Shown here: positions 52,976 through 62,230 of the stretch, piece after piece
Layout: the number at the start of each line of letters is the position of its first letter
Numbering within the stretch: the stretch's first letter is position 1
Source: Xylanibacter ruminicola Ga6B6
GTDB lineage: Bacteria; Bacteroidota; Bacteroidia; Bacteroidales; Bacteroidaceae
DNA length: 64,000 nucleotides
Reading direction: 5' to 3'
NCBI RefSeq assembly: GCF_000687715.1
Contig: NZ_JHXD01000005.1
Span: forward strand, 1-64,000
The notes under the pieces: model-generated
What the model was told of the DNA's origin: nothing
Seen by the model: the letters and a program-made list of their open reading frames with translations, nothing else
The model's database searches: none
Program-made: the position numbers and the translations under genes

Positions 52976-53106
52976 TATTCATGCTATGTAGTTTTATGTA
53001 GTTAGAATGTAGTTTTTATGTAGTTAGTAAAGCTCATGTAATGCCTATATATACAGGTGTTTTGAACGATTTTATGTAGTTATGTAGTTAACTTCCTACC
53101 TTCCAG

Positions 53107-53236
53107 TTATTCTATCGAGCCGCACCAGCCACCGTTGCGAACTAAGTGGAGCTTGAGTTGGGTGGATGGGGTTACTTGCTGCACCTGTTTTTTGTAATCT
53201 ACGGCAATACGATGGGCATTGCGGCCGTCGCTGAAA
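53107..53236 (-). pseudogene. GH97 3'-end fragment
   Basis: Minus-strand translation ends [15 protein letters not shown] and HLVRNGGWCGSIE, matching the end of the intact GH97 protein at 56310-58241 ([28 protein letters not shown]). Only about 42 codons remain, with no start. Nucleotide divergence from the intact copy suggests it came from a different GH97 paralog, not a recent copy of the neighbour. Confidence 0.75.
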
Positions 53237-53434
53237 CTGGTGCGTGTCAAGGTCATCCAGAAGATAGGCGGCAAGAGTAAGATCGTGTTCCGTCCGCTGC
53301 CAAGCGACGATCCTAAGATGCGCCGTCCCGACATCACACTTGCCAAGCGTGAATTAGGATGGGAGCCCAAGGTGTCGCTCGACGAGGGACTGGATCATAT
53401 CATTGCGTATTTCCGCCAAAAAGTGCTTATTTGA
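53237..53434 (+). pseudogene. UDP-glucuronate-decarboxylase-like 3'-end fragment
   Basis: The plus strand reads [20 protein letters not shown] then [20 protein letters not shown] and [16 protein letters not shown], the well-known C-terminus of UDP-xylose synthase/NAD-dependent sugar epimerase-dehydratases. The N-terminal Rossmann domain and catalytic YxxxK are absent. It joins the GH97 fragment directly and its stop overlaps the 3' end of the ABC fusion gene by 8 nt. This is a recombination scar. Confidence 0.7.
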
Positions 53435-56195
53435 TGGTGATGCGGAGGGTGTTGCCATCTACATGGATGTTGCGGCTGAAGTTGCGCAGGATGGTCACAG
53501 CTATGTCATCACTTTCTTGGCTGAATACGCTGCTATCGACGGCATGAGGACTATTGACGATGAACTGTAACGTGTCTTCCTGTTCAGAATAAGCCAGCGT
53601 CAGGCGTGTATTGGGGTGAGTGCCGAGGATGGTCAGTGTCTCGTCGATGACGTGTAGCACCGCAAAGATTTGCTGGCGCTGCAGATTATAATGCAGGCAG
53701 AACTGCTCCATCTGGGCCGTCATAGCATACCAGTCGAATTGCTTGGTCTCGATGAGGAAGTGCATTTCGTGTATCTGCTGGATGAACTGTCGGGTGCGTT
53801 CGCGCTGCGGATGGTCGAAGAGTTGGTCGGGGGTGCCATCCTCATAGATGACGCCATCGGCAAAGAATAGTACACGGCTACTCACCTGCCGGGCAAATCG
53901 CATCTCGTGTGTCACCACAATCATCGTCATCCCCTCACGTGCCAGTTTGGTCATTACGCCCAGCACCTCGCTCACCATGGTGGGGTCGAGGGCTGAGGTT
54001 GGCTCATCAAAGAGCAATATCTCCGGCTCCATGGCCAGTGCGCGGGCTATGGCCACACGCTGTTTCTGTCCGCCGGAAAGTTGCTCGGGCATGGCTGTGG
54101 CACGCTCGGCCAGTCCTACCATCTCAAGCAGTTGCTGAGCGCGTTTCTCGGCTTCCTCCCGTGTTTTTCCTAACAGTTGCATGGGCGCCAGACAGATATT
54201 GTCGAGCACCGACATGCCATTGAACAAGTTGAACGACTGGAACACCATACCCATGCGTCGCCGTAATAGCGGCACGTCGGCATTGCGTTCCAGTATGTCT
54301 TTTCCACCTATGAGAATGCTCCCGCCAGTAGGCTGCTCAAGGAGGTTAAGGCAGCGCAGGAAGGTGCTCTTACCTGTGCCGGAGGGCCCTATGACAGAGA
54401 TCACTTCGCCCCGATGCACATCAAGGTTGATGTCGCGCAGCACATCAAACGTGCCATAGCTCTTCTTCATGTGGGCGATGCTGATGACGGCCTCCTTCTC
54501 ATCCTTCGGCTGCTCCAGTGCGTTGGTAGTAGGCTGCCGCTGGCTGTAGCGCTTGCGGCGAACGATGAACCAACCCCCGCTACCGGCAATGACAAGTATT
54601 GCTACCATCCACGGCCAGGGGCTCGTGGGGTGCTTTGTGCTGGAAGAGTATGACGGATTCGTGATAATTGATGCTTCATTTTTGCGTGTGATCAGCACGA
54701 TGTGCGACTCGATGTAGCCATTGGAGAAGAGTACCTGTTTTTGTCGCTCTTCGGTGATGCTGATGGCACCCATGGCCATGTCGGCCTTGCCTGTCTGTAC
54801 AGCGGGTATCTGAGCGGCAAAGTCCATTACCAGGAATTCCAGTTGCCAGTTGCGGCGGTTGGCCCACTCTGTCAGCAGGTCGATTTCCAGGCCCGATGGT
54901 TTGCCGGAGTTGATAAAGTTGAAGGGAGGCATGGCAGGATAGGTGGCTATGCGCACGGTGCGCCCAGTGCCGCGCTGCTGTGGAATGTCCATAGCCGACG
55001 GATTGTCGGATTTCTGCCAGCGGTCGAATATTTTCTGATAGGTGCCGTCGCGTCGGATTTCTGCCAGGAAACTGTTGAAGTCTTGCTGCAGCTCAGTATT
55101 TTTCTGGTTGAAACATGCGCCAATAGGAATCGGTGTAAGTCCGGCTCCTACGGAGTCAACCTTGTCAGCCAGTTCCTTGTTGAATATCAGTGTGAGGCTC
55201 TCGCTGCCTGCCACATCCACCTTGCCGTTCTCCAGGGCAGCCATCATGTCGGTGGTGGTGGTCATGCGCAGTATGTCGGCATCGGGCGCCATCGTGCTTA
55301 CTGCAATATCTTGGATACTGCCGATGATGACACCTACGCGCTTGCCAGATAGTGCCTTGATGGCTGGTGGTGCGTCGGTTGTGTCTGCTGTCGTTGCCTG
55401 CGCATCTGTTAGTATCGAAGGCACGTAGGCCACAAGCCCCGACAGGGTCAGCATGACGGCTGCAGCTGTGGCTTTGGCCCGCTGTCGTTGCAGCAGCGCA
55501 GTGAGCAGTTGGCCGATGAACCAGGCTATCAGGAAGTAGATGATGGCTGTGACGATGAGCGGGAAGAAGGCGTCGAAGGTGCGTGAGCGTATCAGGTCGG
55601 ATGCTCGTGTCATATCGTTCACAGCGATGTAGCCCACGATGCTTGTGCCTTTCAGCAGACTTATTACCTCGCCCTGATAGACGGGCATGACAGTCTTGAC
55701 TACCTGTGGCAGTATGATTCTGATGAATGTTTGTCGTTGTGTGTAGCCCAATGCCAGTCCAGCCTCCGTCTGTCCTCGGTCAATGCCTTGGATGGAGGTG
55801 CGCAGCATCTCGCTGATGTAGGCTGCGGTGTTCAGGGCAAAGGTCACGATGGCTACCACGATGCCAGTGGCATCTATTGGCGCCATTAGTACATAGTACA
55901 TCAGCATGAGCAGCACCAGTACGGGGGTGCCTCGCATCAGGTCGATATACGCGCTGGCTATGTGTCGCAGCCATTTGTGGCGGTTCATGCGCATCCAACA
56001 CACCAGTCCGCCTAATAGTGTGCCGAGAATCGTGGCGCAAAGGGTGATGATGAGTGTTACCTGCAGGCCATCCAGAATCATCTGATAGCGGTTTTCTGCA
56101 ATCAGGTTGTTATTAAAACTCTCTGCCACATTGTTTGTTATGTCGGCACAGCCTGTCAGCAATAGGCTACCGGCTATTAGGATATTCTTTTTCAT
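53427..56195 (-). CDS. Single-chain amino-acid ABC importer: lipobox, permease, permuted binding protein, ATPase
   Basis: The start at 56195 ([16 protein letters not shown]) gives a lipoprotein-type N-terminus; the frame to 56231 starts upstream of transcription. Order: permease with about five segments and the EAA-type loop [20 protein letters not shown] (about 40-255). Then a membrane segment. Then a binding-protein second half ([15 protein letters not shown] to [14 protein letters not shown], about 283-393) followed by a first half ([20 protein letters not shown] to [20 protein letters not shown], about 409-500). A membrane segment leads to a GlnQ-like ATPase with [24 protein letters not shown] and [12 protein letters not shown]. 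About 115 C-terminal residues are unassigned. It probably imports a polar amino acid. Confidence 0.82.
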   Translation of the reverse strand: MKKNILIAGSLLLTGCADITNNVAESFNNNLIAENRYQMILDGLQVTLIITLCATILGTLLGGLVCWMRMNRHKWLRHIASAYIDLMRGTPVLVLLMLMYYVLMAPIDATGIVVAIVTFALNTAAYISEMLRTSIQGIDRGQTEAGLALGYTQRQTFIRIILPQVVKTVMPVYQGEVISLLKGTSIVGYIAVNDMTRASDLIRSRTFDAFFPLIVTAIIYFLIAWFIGQLLTALLQRQRAKATAAAVMLTLSGLVAYVPSILTDAQATTADTTDAPPAIKALSGKRVGVIIGSIQDIAVSTMAPDADILRMTTTTDMMAALENGKVDVAGSESLTLIFNKELADKVDSVGAGLTPIPIGACFNQKNTELQQDFNSFLAEIRRDGTYQKIFDRWQKSDNPSAMDIPQQRGTGRTVRIATYPAMPPFNFINSGKPSGLEIDLLTEWANRRNWQLEFLVMDFAAQIPAVQTGKADMAMGAISITEERQKQVLFSNGYIESHIVLITRKNEASIITNPSYSSSTKHPTSPWPWMVAILVIAGSGGWFIVRRKRYSQRQPTTNALEQPKDEKEAVISIAHMKKSYGTFDVLRDINLDVHRGEVISVIGPSGTGKSTFLRCLNLLEQPTGGSILIGGKDILERNADVPLLRRRMGMVFQSFNLFNGMSVLDNICLAPMQLLGKTREEAEKRAQQLLEMVGLAERATAMPEQLSGGQKQRVAIARALAMEPEILLFDEPTSALDPTMVSEVLGVMTKLAREGMTMIVVTHEMRFARQVSSRVLFFADGVIYEDGTPDQLFDHPQRERTRQFIQQIHEMHFLIETKQFDWYAMTAQMEQFCLHYNLQRQQIFAVLHVIDETLTILGTHPNTRLTLAYSEQEDTLQFIVNSPHAVDSSVFSQESDDIAVTILRNFSRNIHVDGNTLRITIK

Positions 56196-56228
56196 AGGAT
56201 TAATATTAGATTGTTTTTTTCTTGGGCA

Positions 56229-56260
56229 CAAAGTTAAAAAGAATATCCGAAAAAAACAAA
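56229..56260 (-). promoter_or_regulatory. Promoter of the ABC importer gene
   Basis: Minus strand TTTG (56257-56260), 20-nt spacer, TAACTTTG (56229-56236), about 33 nt before the ATG at 56195. Confidence 0.7.
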
Positions 56261-56309
56261 TTTGGCGGAGATAATTTTAGATATGTAATCTTAAAACTGT
56301 TAGTTAGTG

Positions 56310-58241
56310 CTATTCTATCGAGCCGCACCAGCCGCCGTTGCGTGCCAGATGGAGGGTGAGCGTGGTGGCAGGATTCACCTCCTGAGTCTCCTTTTTGTAA
56401 TCTACGGCAATGCGATGGGCATTGCGTCCGTCGCGGAAGGAGGTGAGCATGGCAGGACGATTCAGAAAGTCGAGACTGATGGTGATATCCTGCGGCTTGC
56501 TGCCTGTGATGGCACCTATAAACCATTTTGCACCTTTGCGCTTGGCTACTACGTAGTAATCGCCTGCTTTGGCTGCCAATATGCGGGTTTCGTCCCATGT
56601 GGTGGGTACCGAGGTTATGAAACGGGTACACGCCTCTTCGCGCAGATAGCGGGTAGGACTGTCGGCCAGCATCTGCAAACCGCTCTCAAAGCACACGTAA
56701 AGGGCCATCTGATAGGCACGTGTTCCTCCTCCCATCGGTAACGAGCCTGTGCCGTGATTATCCTCGGGCTGAGCGTTCTGCATCGAACCTGGCGTGAAGT
56801 CCATCGCACCAACGGCATTACGCATAAACGGCAGCCAGATGCTGTTCTCAGGTCGGCAACCTCCGCCTTGTTCCAAGCCGCGCACACCTTCGTACGAGAT
56901 AAGGTTTGGCAGGCGCTGCTCTAAACCTGCAGGCTTGAACGAACCATGAAAATCAACCAGCAGCTTATGCTTGGCACACTCGCGGGCTGTTCGCTCGTAG
57001 AAGTTCACCATCCACTGGTCGCTGTGGTCCATAAAGTCGATCTTCAGTCCCTTCACGCCCATATCGGCGTAATGCTTAATAAGGTCGGGATGCTGCTCAA
57101 CGGTGAGCCACGTCAGCCATAGGATGATACCTACATGTTTCTGGGCAGCATACTCTACCAGCTCCTTCACATCAATATGGTCGCTGTAGGTAAAGGGATC
57201 TTCCACCCGTTTGTTCCAGCCTTCGTCGAGCAATATATACTCTACACCAAACTTCGAGGCTGTATCGATGATGTACTTGTAGGTATCGTTATTGATGCCT
57301 GTCTCGAAATCCACATCCCAGATGGTCCAGTGGTTCCACCAGTCCCAGTTAACCTGTCCGGGTTTGATCCACGACACATCCTGCAGTTCGCACTTGCCGC
57401 CAAGCACCAGTTCCATCTGGTTGGCAGCTATCGTGGCATCGCTGCCGATAACGGCAAAACGCCAGGGTAGGGTGCGCTGTCCGTTCGTGCGGGCAATGCA
57501 GTTGCGCTCTTTGGTGATGGTCCAACCTCGGTCGCCACGTGGCTCCCACGTTTCGGGCGATTTGGGATGAATGGCTGTAAAACCATTGGCGCCTGTGCTT
57601 TTAAGGAAGGTGTGGGGATAGTCGCGCACATCGCTCTCGGAGATAAGAACCTTGGTGCCTTTGGGACTCTCGAGCAGTACTGGCAGATAGGTTATCTCGT
57701 CGTCGGCCTTATACTGAGCTGTGCTGATGTGCGTGTAAGGCTGTTCGTACGAGGTGTTGAAGTTGCGAGTCTTCGAGATGTGAGCCTCGAAGGCTGTGGG
57801 CAGATGGTAGTTGATACCTTCGCTCACGATATCTACTATACCTTTCTTATTTATAATAAAGCGATAGGCCACACCGTTGTCGTAGGCTCGGAACTCTACG
57901 CTGTAGCCCTTGAAGTTGAGTGTCAAGGCATTGGCCTTGTTGGGCACTACGGCCTGTTTTAATGGTACTACAGGACGTATCTGCTCATCAATCTTAGTTC
58001 GTTTTGTGTTGCTTAACTTTGGGTTTACACCCAATAATTCTTGGCCAACTTGCAAGCTAAGTGGGCAATCTTTCAGAATCTGTTCGCCGTTGAACGAGGC
58101 GCTGTAAGTTAACTCTTTGCCGATATTGATATTGGCTACGATTTTGCCGTTAGGCGATGCAAGTTTCTCTTGTTTGTCGGCCCAGGTGGTGTTGGTCAGC
58201 CCAGCCGCAAGGATAGTAATAATTAGAAATCTTTTATTCAT
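56310..58241 (-). CDS. GH97 family glycoside hydrolase
   Basis: The start MNKRFLIITILAAGLTNTTW at 58241 gives a signal peptide; the open frame extends to 58328 but lacks homology there. At 643 residues it is a GH97, Bacteroidota enzymes that hydrolyse alpha-glucosides or alpha-galactosides in the periplasm. Blocks include WDWWNHWTIWDVDFETGINN (about 310-330), EYILLDEGWNKRVEDPFTYS, GLKIDFMDHSDQW, LLVDFHGSFKPAGLEQRLPN and the C-terminal beta region ending NGGWCGSIE. Whether it is the inverting or retaining subgroup cannot be decided securely from reading. No SusC/D pair is beside it. The gene follows pgk with a hairpin between. Confidence 0.9.
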   Translation of the reverse strand: MNKRFLIITILAAGLTNTTWADKQEKLASPNGKIVANINIGKELTYSASFNGEQILKDCPLSLQVGQELLGVNPKLSNTKRTKIDEQIRPVVPLKQAVVPNKANALTLNFKGYSVEFRAYDNGVAYRFIINKKGIVDIVSEGINYHLPTAFEAHISKTRNFNTSYEQPYTHISTAQYKADDEITYLPVLLESPKGTKVLISESDVRDYPHTFLKSTGANGFTAIHPKSPETWEPRGDRGWTITKERNCIARTNGQRTLPWRFAVIGSDATIAANQMELVLGGKCELQDVSWIKPGQVNWDWWNHWTIWDVDFETGINNDTYKYIIDTASKFGVEYILLDEGWNKRVEDPFTYSDHIDVKELVEYAAQKHVGIILWLTWLTVEQHPDLIKHYADMGVKGLKIDFMDHSDQWMVNFYERTARECAKHKLLVDFHGSFKPAGLEQRLPNLISYEGVRGLEQGGGCRPENSIWLPFMRNAVGAMDFTPGSMQNAQPEDNHGTGSLPMGGGTRAYQMALYVCFESGLQMLADSPTRYLREEACTRFITSVPTTWDETRILAAKAGDYYVVAKRKGAKWFIGAITGSKPQDITISLDFLNRPAMLTSFRDGRNAHRIAVDYKKETQEVNPATTLTLHLARNGGWCGSIE

Positions 58242-58318
58242 TGTCTTTTTAGTTTGATAGTTTTGCCAGTGATGATGCCATACCAGGTCATCTCTGTGTT
58301 GGTAATCTTCTTGACCAT
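58238..58318 (-). CDS. Possible 26-codon leader ORF before GH97
   Basis: MVKKITNTEMTWYGIITGKT followed by IKLKRQ, whose TGA overlaps the GH97 ATG (ATGA). The coupling makes a leader peptide plausible, but the frame is short and unverified; it could also be the tail of a lost gene. Confidence 0.25.
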   Translation of the reverse strand: MVKKITNTEMTWYGIITGKTIKLKRQ

Positions 58319-58344
58319 TGCCGACCAAGGAATGTTAAAAGCAT

Positions 58345-58377
58345 AATGGCCGCCTGCTGTGAAGCAGAACGGCCATT
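58345..58377 (-). terminator. Hairpin after pgk
   Basis: AATGGCCGCCTGCT (58345-58358) pairs with AGCAGAACGGCCATT (58363-58377) with one bulge; on the minus strand it is followed by TTTT (58337-58340). A partial terminator before GH97. Confidence 0.6.
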
Positions 58378-58410
58378 GATTGTATTTAAAAATCGGAATG
58401 TATCTGATTT

Positions 58411-59682
58411 TTACTCACCCTTGATAGCAGCTACGCCAGGGAGAACCTTACCCTCGATGGCCTCGAGCAGAGCACCACCACCAGTAGAGATGTAAGATAC
58501 CTGGTCAGCAAGACCGAACTTGTTTACACAAGCTACAGAGTCACCACCACCGATCAGTGAGAATGCACCGTTCTTGGTAGCCTCAGCGATAGCGTCGCCG
58601 ATGGCACGAGAACCAGCGGTGAAGGCGTCGCACTCGAATACACCAGCAGGACCGTTCCACAGGATGGTCTTAGCACCCTTGATTGCCTCGGCAAATGCCT
58701 TCTGGCTCTCAGGACCAGCGTCAACACCCTCGAAACCAGCAGGAACCTGGTTAGCTGGGCAAGTGATGATCTGAGCACCCTCCTTAACACTCATAGTGCC
58801 GAAGTCGAGACCGTTAGTAGCGGTGCAGTCAGAACCCAGAACGAGCTCTACACCATTCTTCTTAGCCAGCTCCTCAACACCCAGAGCTACGTCCAGCTTG
58901 TCGAGCTCAACGATTGAATCACCAATCTCACCGTTGTGAGCCTTAGCGAATGTGTATGTCATACCACCGCAGAGGATGAGCTTATCAACCTTACCGAGCA
59001 GGTTCTCGATGATACCGATCTTAGAAGATACCTTAGAACCACCCATGATGGCAACGAAAGGACGCTTGATGTTAGAGAGAACGGCGTCAACAGCCTGAAC
59101 CTCCTTCTCCATCAGCAGACCCAGCATCTTGTTGTCAGCGTCGAAGTAATCAGCGATAACAGCAGTAGAAGCGTGCTTGCGGTGAGCTGTACCGAAGGCA
59201 TCCATTACGTAGCAGTCAGCGTAGCTAGCGAGAGTCTTAGCAAACTCCTTCTGGCTGGCCTTCATTGCCTTCTTAGCCTCGTCGTATGCAGGATCAGCCT
59301 TGTCGATACCTACTGGCTTACCCTCTTCCTCAGGATAGAAACGAAGGTTCTCAAGCAGCAGAGCCTCACCCATCTTCAGAGCCTTAGCAGCATCAGCAGC
59401 CTTAGCGCAGTCGGGAGCGAAAGCAACGGGAACACCCAGAGCCTTCTCAACAGCCTCGCGGATCTGACCGAGTGACTTCTTAGCATCTACCTTACCTTTG
59501 GGCTTACCCATGTGGCTCATAATGATAGTAGCACCACCATCAGCCAGAATCTTCTTCAGGGTAGGCAGGGCACCACGGATACGGGTGTCGTCTGTGATCT
59601 TACCATTCTCATCGAGGGGTACGTTGAAGTCTACACGTACGATTGCCTTCTTACCGGCAAAGTTGAATTCGTTGATAGTCAT
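58411..59682 (-). CDS. pgk: Phosphoglycerate kinase
   Basis: Glycolytic enzyme making ATP from 1,3-bisphosphoglycerate. At 423 residues it shows the substrate-binding [20 protein letters not shown] and [10 protein letters not shown] (about 56-65), plus [19 protein letters not shown] and [20 protein letters not shown]. Codon choice is strongly biased, as for a highly expressed gene. It has its own -7 box at 59731-59738. Confidence 0.96.
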   Translation of the reverse strand: MTINEFNFAGKKAIVRVDFNVPLDENGKITDDTRIRGALPTLKKILADGGATIIMSHMGKPKGKVDAKKSLGQIREAVEKALGVPVAFAPDCAKAADAAKALKMGEALLLENLRFYPEEEGKPVGIDKADPAYDEAKKAMKASQKEFAKTLASYADCYVMDAFGTAHRKHASTAVIADYFDADNKMLGLLMEKEVQAVDAVLSNIKRPFVAIMGGSKVSSKIGIIENLLGKVDKLILCGGMTYTFAKAHNGEIGDSIVELDKLDVALGVEELAKKNGVELVLGSDCTATNGLDFGTMSVKEGAQIITCPANQVPAGFEGVDAGPESQKAFAEAIKGAKTILWNGPAGVFECDAFTAGSRAIGDAIAEATKNGAFSLIGGGDSVACVNKFGLADQVSYISTGGGALLEAIEGKVLPGVAAIKGE

Positions 59683-59730
59683 AATTTAAATATTTAATAA
59701 TGTGAAAAACTTCATTTTAAAATGCGACTG

Positions 59731-59772
59731 CAAAGATACAATTTTTAATTGATAATTGCCAATTGATAATTG
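59731..59772 (-). promoter_or_regulatory. pgk promoter with AATTGATAATTG tandem repeat
   Basis: Minus-strand TATCTTTG (59731-59738). The TTGG about 20 nt upstream falls inside two 12-bp copies of AATTGATAATTG (59747-59758 and 59761-59772). Confidence 0.65.
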
Positions 59773-59830
59773 AGAATTTATACTTTTTTTGCGTATAATT
59801 ATTGATAATGTAAGGCTGAGTTTGCAAATA

Positions 59831-61231
59831 TCAGCCAAACAATGCACGCAGCGCTTCTTCTACCTTTCTTACAGGGTGCAAACGGATTGAATATTTATTC
59901 TTATCGAAGCCCTGAAGGTTGTATTTTGGGATAATCATATCGGTAAATCCGAGCTTCTCGGCCTCGGCTATTCGCTGCTCAATACGGTTGATGGGGCGTA
60001 CCTCGCCACTCAGTCCAACCTCGCCTGCCATACACCAACCTGACTCGATAGGTGTGTCGACATTGGATGAGAGCACAGCTGCAATTACACTCAGGTCCAT
60101 CGCCAAGTCGGTAACACGCAGTCCGCCAGCAATGTTCACAAACACATCCTTCTGTGCCAGCTTAAAGCCCACGCGTTTTTCGAGCACTGCCAGAAGCATG
60201 TTCAGTCGGCGCTGATCAAAGCCTGTAGCCGAACGCTGAGGGGTACCGTAGGCGGCTGTTGAAACAAGGGCCTGCGTCTCGACCAAGAACGGACGAATGC
60301 CCTCGATGGCCGATGTGATGGCGATGCCCGAAAGACCGTCGCGATCCTGTGTAAGCAGCAACTCCGATGGGTTCGATACCTGTCGCAAACCGTTCTGCAA
60401 CATCTCGTAGATGCCCAGCTCGGCTGTAGAACCAAAGCGGTTCTTGATGCTACGCAGAATGCGGTACATATAGTGCTGGTCGCCCTCGAACTGGATAACT
60501 GTATCTACAATGTGCTCCAGAATTTTAGGACCGGCCAAGGTGCCCTCTTTGGTGATATGACCAATCAGGATTACAGGTACACCGCTGGTTTTGGCAAAAC
60601 GGAGTAGGGCTGAGGCACACTCACGCACCTGTGCGATAGAGCCTGCACTCGACTCAACATCCTCGGTAGAGATGGTTTGTATCGAGTCGATGACAATCAG
60701 TTCGGGCTGCACCTCTTTAATATGGTCGAAGATAGTTTCGAGCGAGTTCTCAGTAAGAAGCAGGAAATTATCATTGCTGCCCCCCAGTCGCTCTGCACGC
60801 ATCTTTAGCTGATGGGCGCTTTCCTCACCGCTCACGTATAGAATCTTCTTCTCGGGCATGTTCAGCATTGTTTGCAGTGATAGGGTAGATTTACCGATAC
60901 CAGGCTCGCCACCCAGCAGCACGATACTGCCAGGCACCAATCCGCCACCAAGCACACGGTTCAGTTCGGCATCATGCATGTCGATACGTGGGTCGTCCTT
61001 CGAGCTGATGTCGCGCAATCGGAGTACCTTACCTGCATGCAATGCCGACGACTGGGCTGATGCGCCCGCGCTTAGACCACCCCTTGCAGCAGCCGTTTTA
61101 GGGGTAGAACTTGGAGCTACTTTAATTTCCTTAAACGTGTTCCATTGTCCGCAGGCAGGGCACTTGCCAATCCACTTTGGCGATTCCTGTCCGCAGTTGG
61201 AACAAACGTATGCTATCTTATCTTTTGCCAT
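59831..61231 (-). CDS. radA: DNA repair protein RadA
   Basis: A RecA-like ATPase that processes recombination intermediates. The N-terminal zinc finger (CSNCGQ, CPACGQ) is followed by Walker A GGEPGIGKST near 105-114 and the RadA-specific KNRFG motif (IKNRFGSTAELGIYEM). A C-terminal Lon-protease-like domain carries FVNIAGGLRVTDLAMDLSVI. Length 466 aa is standard. A TACCTTTG box (61240-61247 minus) ends 8 nt before the ATG, so the message is probably leaderless or nearly so. Confidence 0.95.
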   Translation of the reverse strand: MAKDKIAYVCSNCGQESPKWIGKCPACGQWNTFKEIKVAPSSTPKTAAARGGLSAGASAQSSALHAGKVLRLRDISSKDDPRIDMHDAELNRVLGGGLVPGSIVLLGGEPGIGKSTLSLQTMLNMPEKKILYVSGEESAHQLKMRAERLGGSNDNFLLLTENSLETIFDHIKEVQPELIVIDSIQTISTEDVESSAGSIAQVRECASALLRFAKTSGVPVILIGHITKEGTLAGPKILEHIVDTVIQFEGDQHYMYRILRSIKNRFGSTAELGIYEMLQNGLRQVSNPSELLLTQDRDGLSGIAITSAIEGIRPFLVETQALVSTAAYGTPQRSATGFDQRRLNMLLAVLEKRVGFKLAQKDVFVNIAGGLRVTDLAMDLSVIAAVLSSNVDTPIESGWCMAGEVGLSGEVRPINRIEQRIAEAEKLGFTDMIIPKYNLQGFDKNKYSIRLHPVRKVEEALRALFG

Positions 61232-61239
61232 AATGTGTG

Positions 61240-61247
61240 CAAAGGTA
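61240..61247 (-). promoter_or_regulatory. radA -7 box (near-leaderless)
   Basis: Minus-strand TACCTTTG with 8 nt to the ATG at 61231. Confidence 0.55.
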
Positions 61248-61289
61248 ATAAAAAAAGCAAAAAAAAGAAGCTTTTTTTCAAAAAATCAG

Positions 61290-61297
61290 TACCTTTG
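61290..61297 (+). promoter_or_regulatory. -7 box of the binding-protein-like lipoprotein gene (near-leaderless)
   Basis: TACCTTTG with 9 nt to the ATG at 61307; divergent from radA. Confidence 0.6.
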
Positions 61298-61306
61298 CAC
61301 TCGATT

Positions 61307-62227
61307 ATGAAGAAATTAGTTTTAGCATTCATAGCTCTCGTTATGCTCGCAGCTTGCGGGCAGTCGTACGAAGAAACCAAACGCCTCTCGCGTGAGCAGC
61401 GTTTGAAGTTGTGGCGTGAGGATTCGGCTGCACTTAAGATAGCCGTCATGCCCACATTGGATTGTCTGCCTGTGTTCGTGGCCAAAGAGCGCCAGATGTT
61501 TGATACAGCCGTTGACATCCGACTGAAACGATATACCGCCCAGATGGACATTGATACAGCCCTGATTCGTGGTCGTGCCGAAGGTGCGATTACCGACTTG
61601 GTACGTGCCGAGAAGATGATAAAGGAGGGCACACCCCTGCGATATGCTGCTGCTACCAATGCCTATTGGCTGATGCTGAGTCAGCGCCAGTTGCGTATCA
61701 CCAACTTTAAGCATCTCGACGATAAGATGCTGGCCATGACCCGCTATTCGGTTACCGACCTGTTGGGCGATTTGGCTGTGGATAGTGCCAAGTTGGCCCC
61801 AGAGCGTGTGTTCCGCATACAGATTAACGATGTGAACGTCCGCTTAAAAATGCTTGAGAACAATGAGATGGATGCCATGTTGCTTACTGAGCCACAGGCC
61901 AGTCAGGCCTTGCTGAAGAAGCACCACGTGCTGCTCGATACCCGTAAGGAGGATATACAGATGGGCACCCTTGTGTTCCGCACCAAGAATATGGACGATA
62001 AGACCCGCCAGCATCAGATGGAGGTGTTTATGAAGGGTTACAAGCAGGCTTGCGACTCGATTAACCACTTTGGTGTAACACACTACAAGGAGATTCTGAA
62101 GAAGTACTACGGCTTAACACCTCAGGCCATCAATGCCTTGCCTGATTCGCTGAAGTTTACCTATCAGGCACCACGACAAAAAGACATCGACCGCGCTAAG
62201 AACTGGCTTGAAAAAAAGAAGAAGTAA
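61307..62227 (+). CDS. Periplasmic-binding-like lipoprotein (NMT1/SsuA-like)
   Basis: The start MKKLVLAFIALVMLAACGQS gives a lipoprotein signal (LAAC); the open frame to 61145 runs through radA and is not used. The 306-residue protein resembles NMT1/TauA-type binding proteins, with LKIAVMPTLDCLPVFVAKER and GRAEGAITDLVRAEKM, and VRLKMLENNEMDAMLLTEPQ as the later lobe. No permease or ATPase is adjacent, so an ABC role is doubtful. It may be a lipid-anchored ligand binder. It lies 3 nt before a TPR gene. Confidence 0.7.
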   Translation: MKKLVLAFIALVMLAACGQSYEETKRLSREQRLKLWREDSAALKIAVMPTLDCLPVFVAKERQMFDTAVDIRLKRYTAQMDIDTALIRGRAEGAITDLVRAEKMIKEGTPLRYAAATNAYWLMLSQRQLRITNFKHLDDKMLAMTRYSVTDLLGDLAVDSAKLAPERVFRIQINDVNVRLKMLENNEMDAMLLTEPQASQALLKKHHVLLDTRKEDIQMGTLVFRTKNMDDKTRQHQMEVFMKGYKQACDSINHFGVTHYKEILKKYYGLTPQAINALPDSLKFTYQAPRQKDIDRAKNWLEKKKK

Positions 62228-62230
62228 CAC

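Larger units (their letters stand above)
52579..53095. repeat. Gene-free repeat region with nested inverted repeats and tandem units
   Basis: No open frame here looks coding. An exact 39-bp inverted repeat (52642-52680 and 52985-53023), made of CTACATAAA-type units, is extended outward by an imperfect pair (52579-52602 and about 53070-53095). The interior holds five tandem 22-bp units (52701-52810) and two CTCTAGAG-centred palindromes (52884-52901; 52940-52975). It could be a replication or partition site of an element, a MITE-like insertion or a structured RNA. Confidence 0.8.

Noticed and set aside
52579..53095. Transposable element with transposase
   Set aside because: No open frame in the region resembles a transposase or integrase; at most it could be a non-autonomous element.
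53219..53434. A functional 71-aa plus-strand gene
   Set aside because: Its sequence is the C-terminal end of a sugar-nucleotide decarboxylase without the catalytic domain, and its first codons overlap the GH97 fragment; best read as a remnant.
61145..61306. Long N-terminal extension of the 61307 lipoprotein
   Set aside because: It runs antisense through radA and its promoter; the lipoprotein signal starts at 61307.
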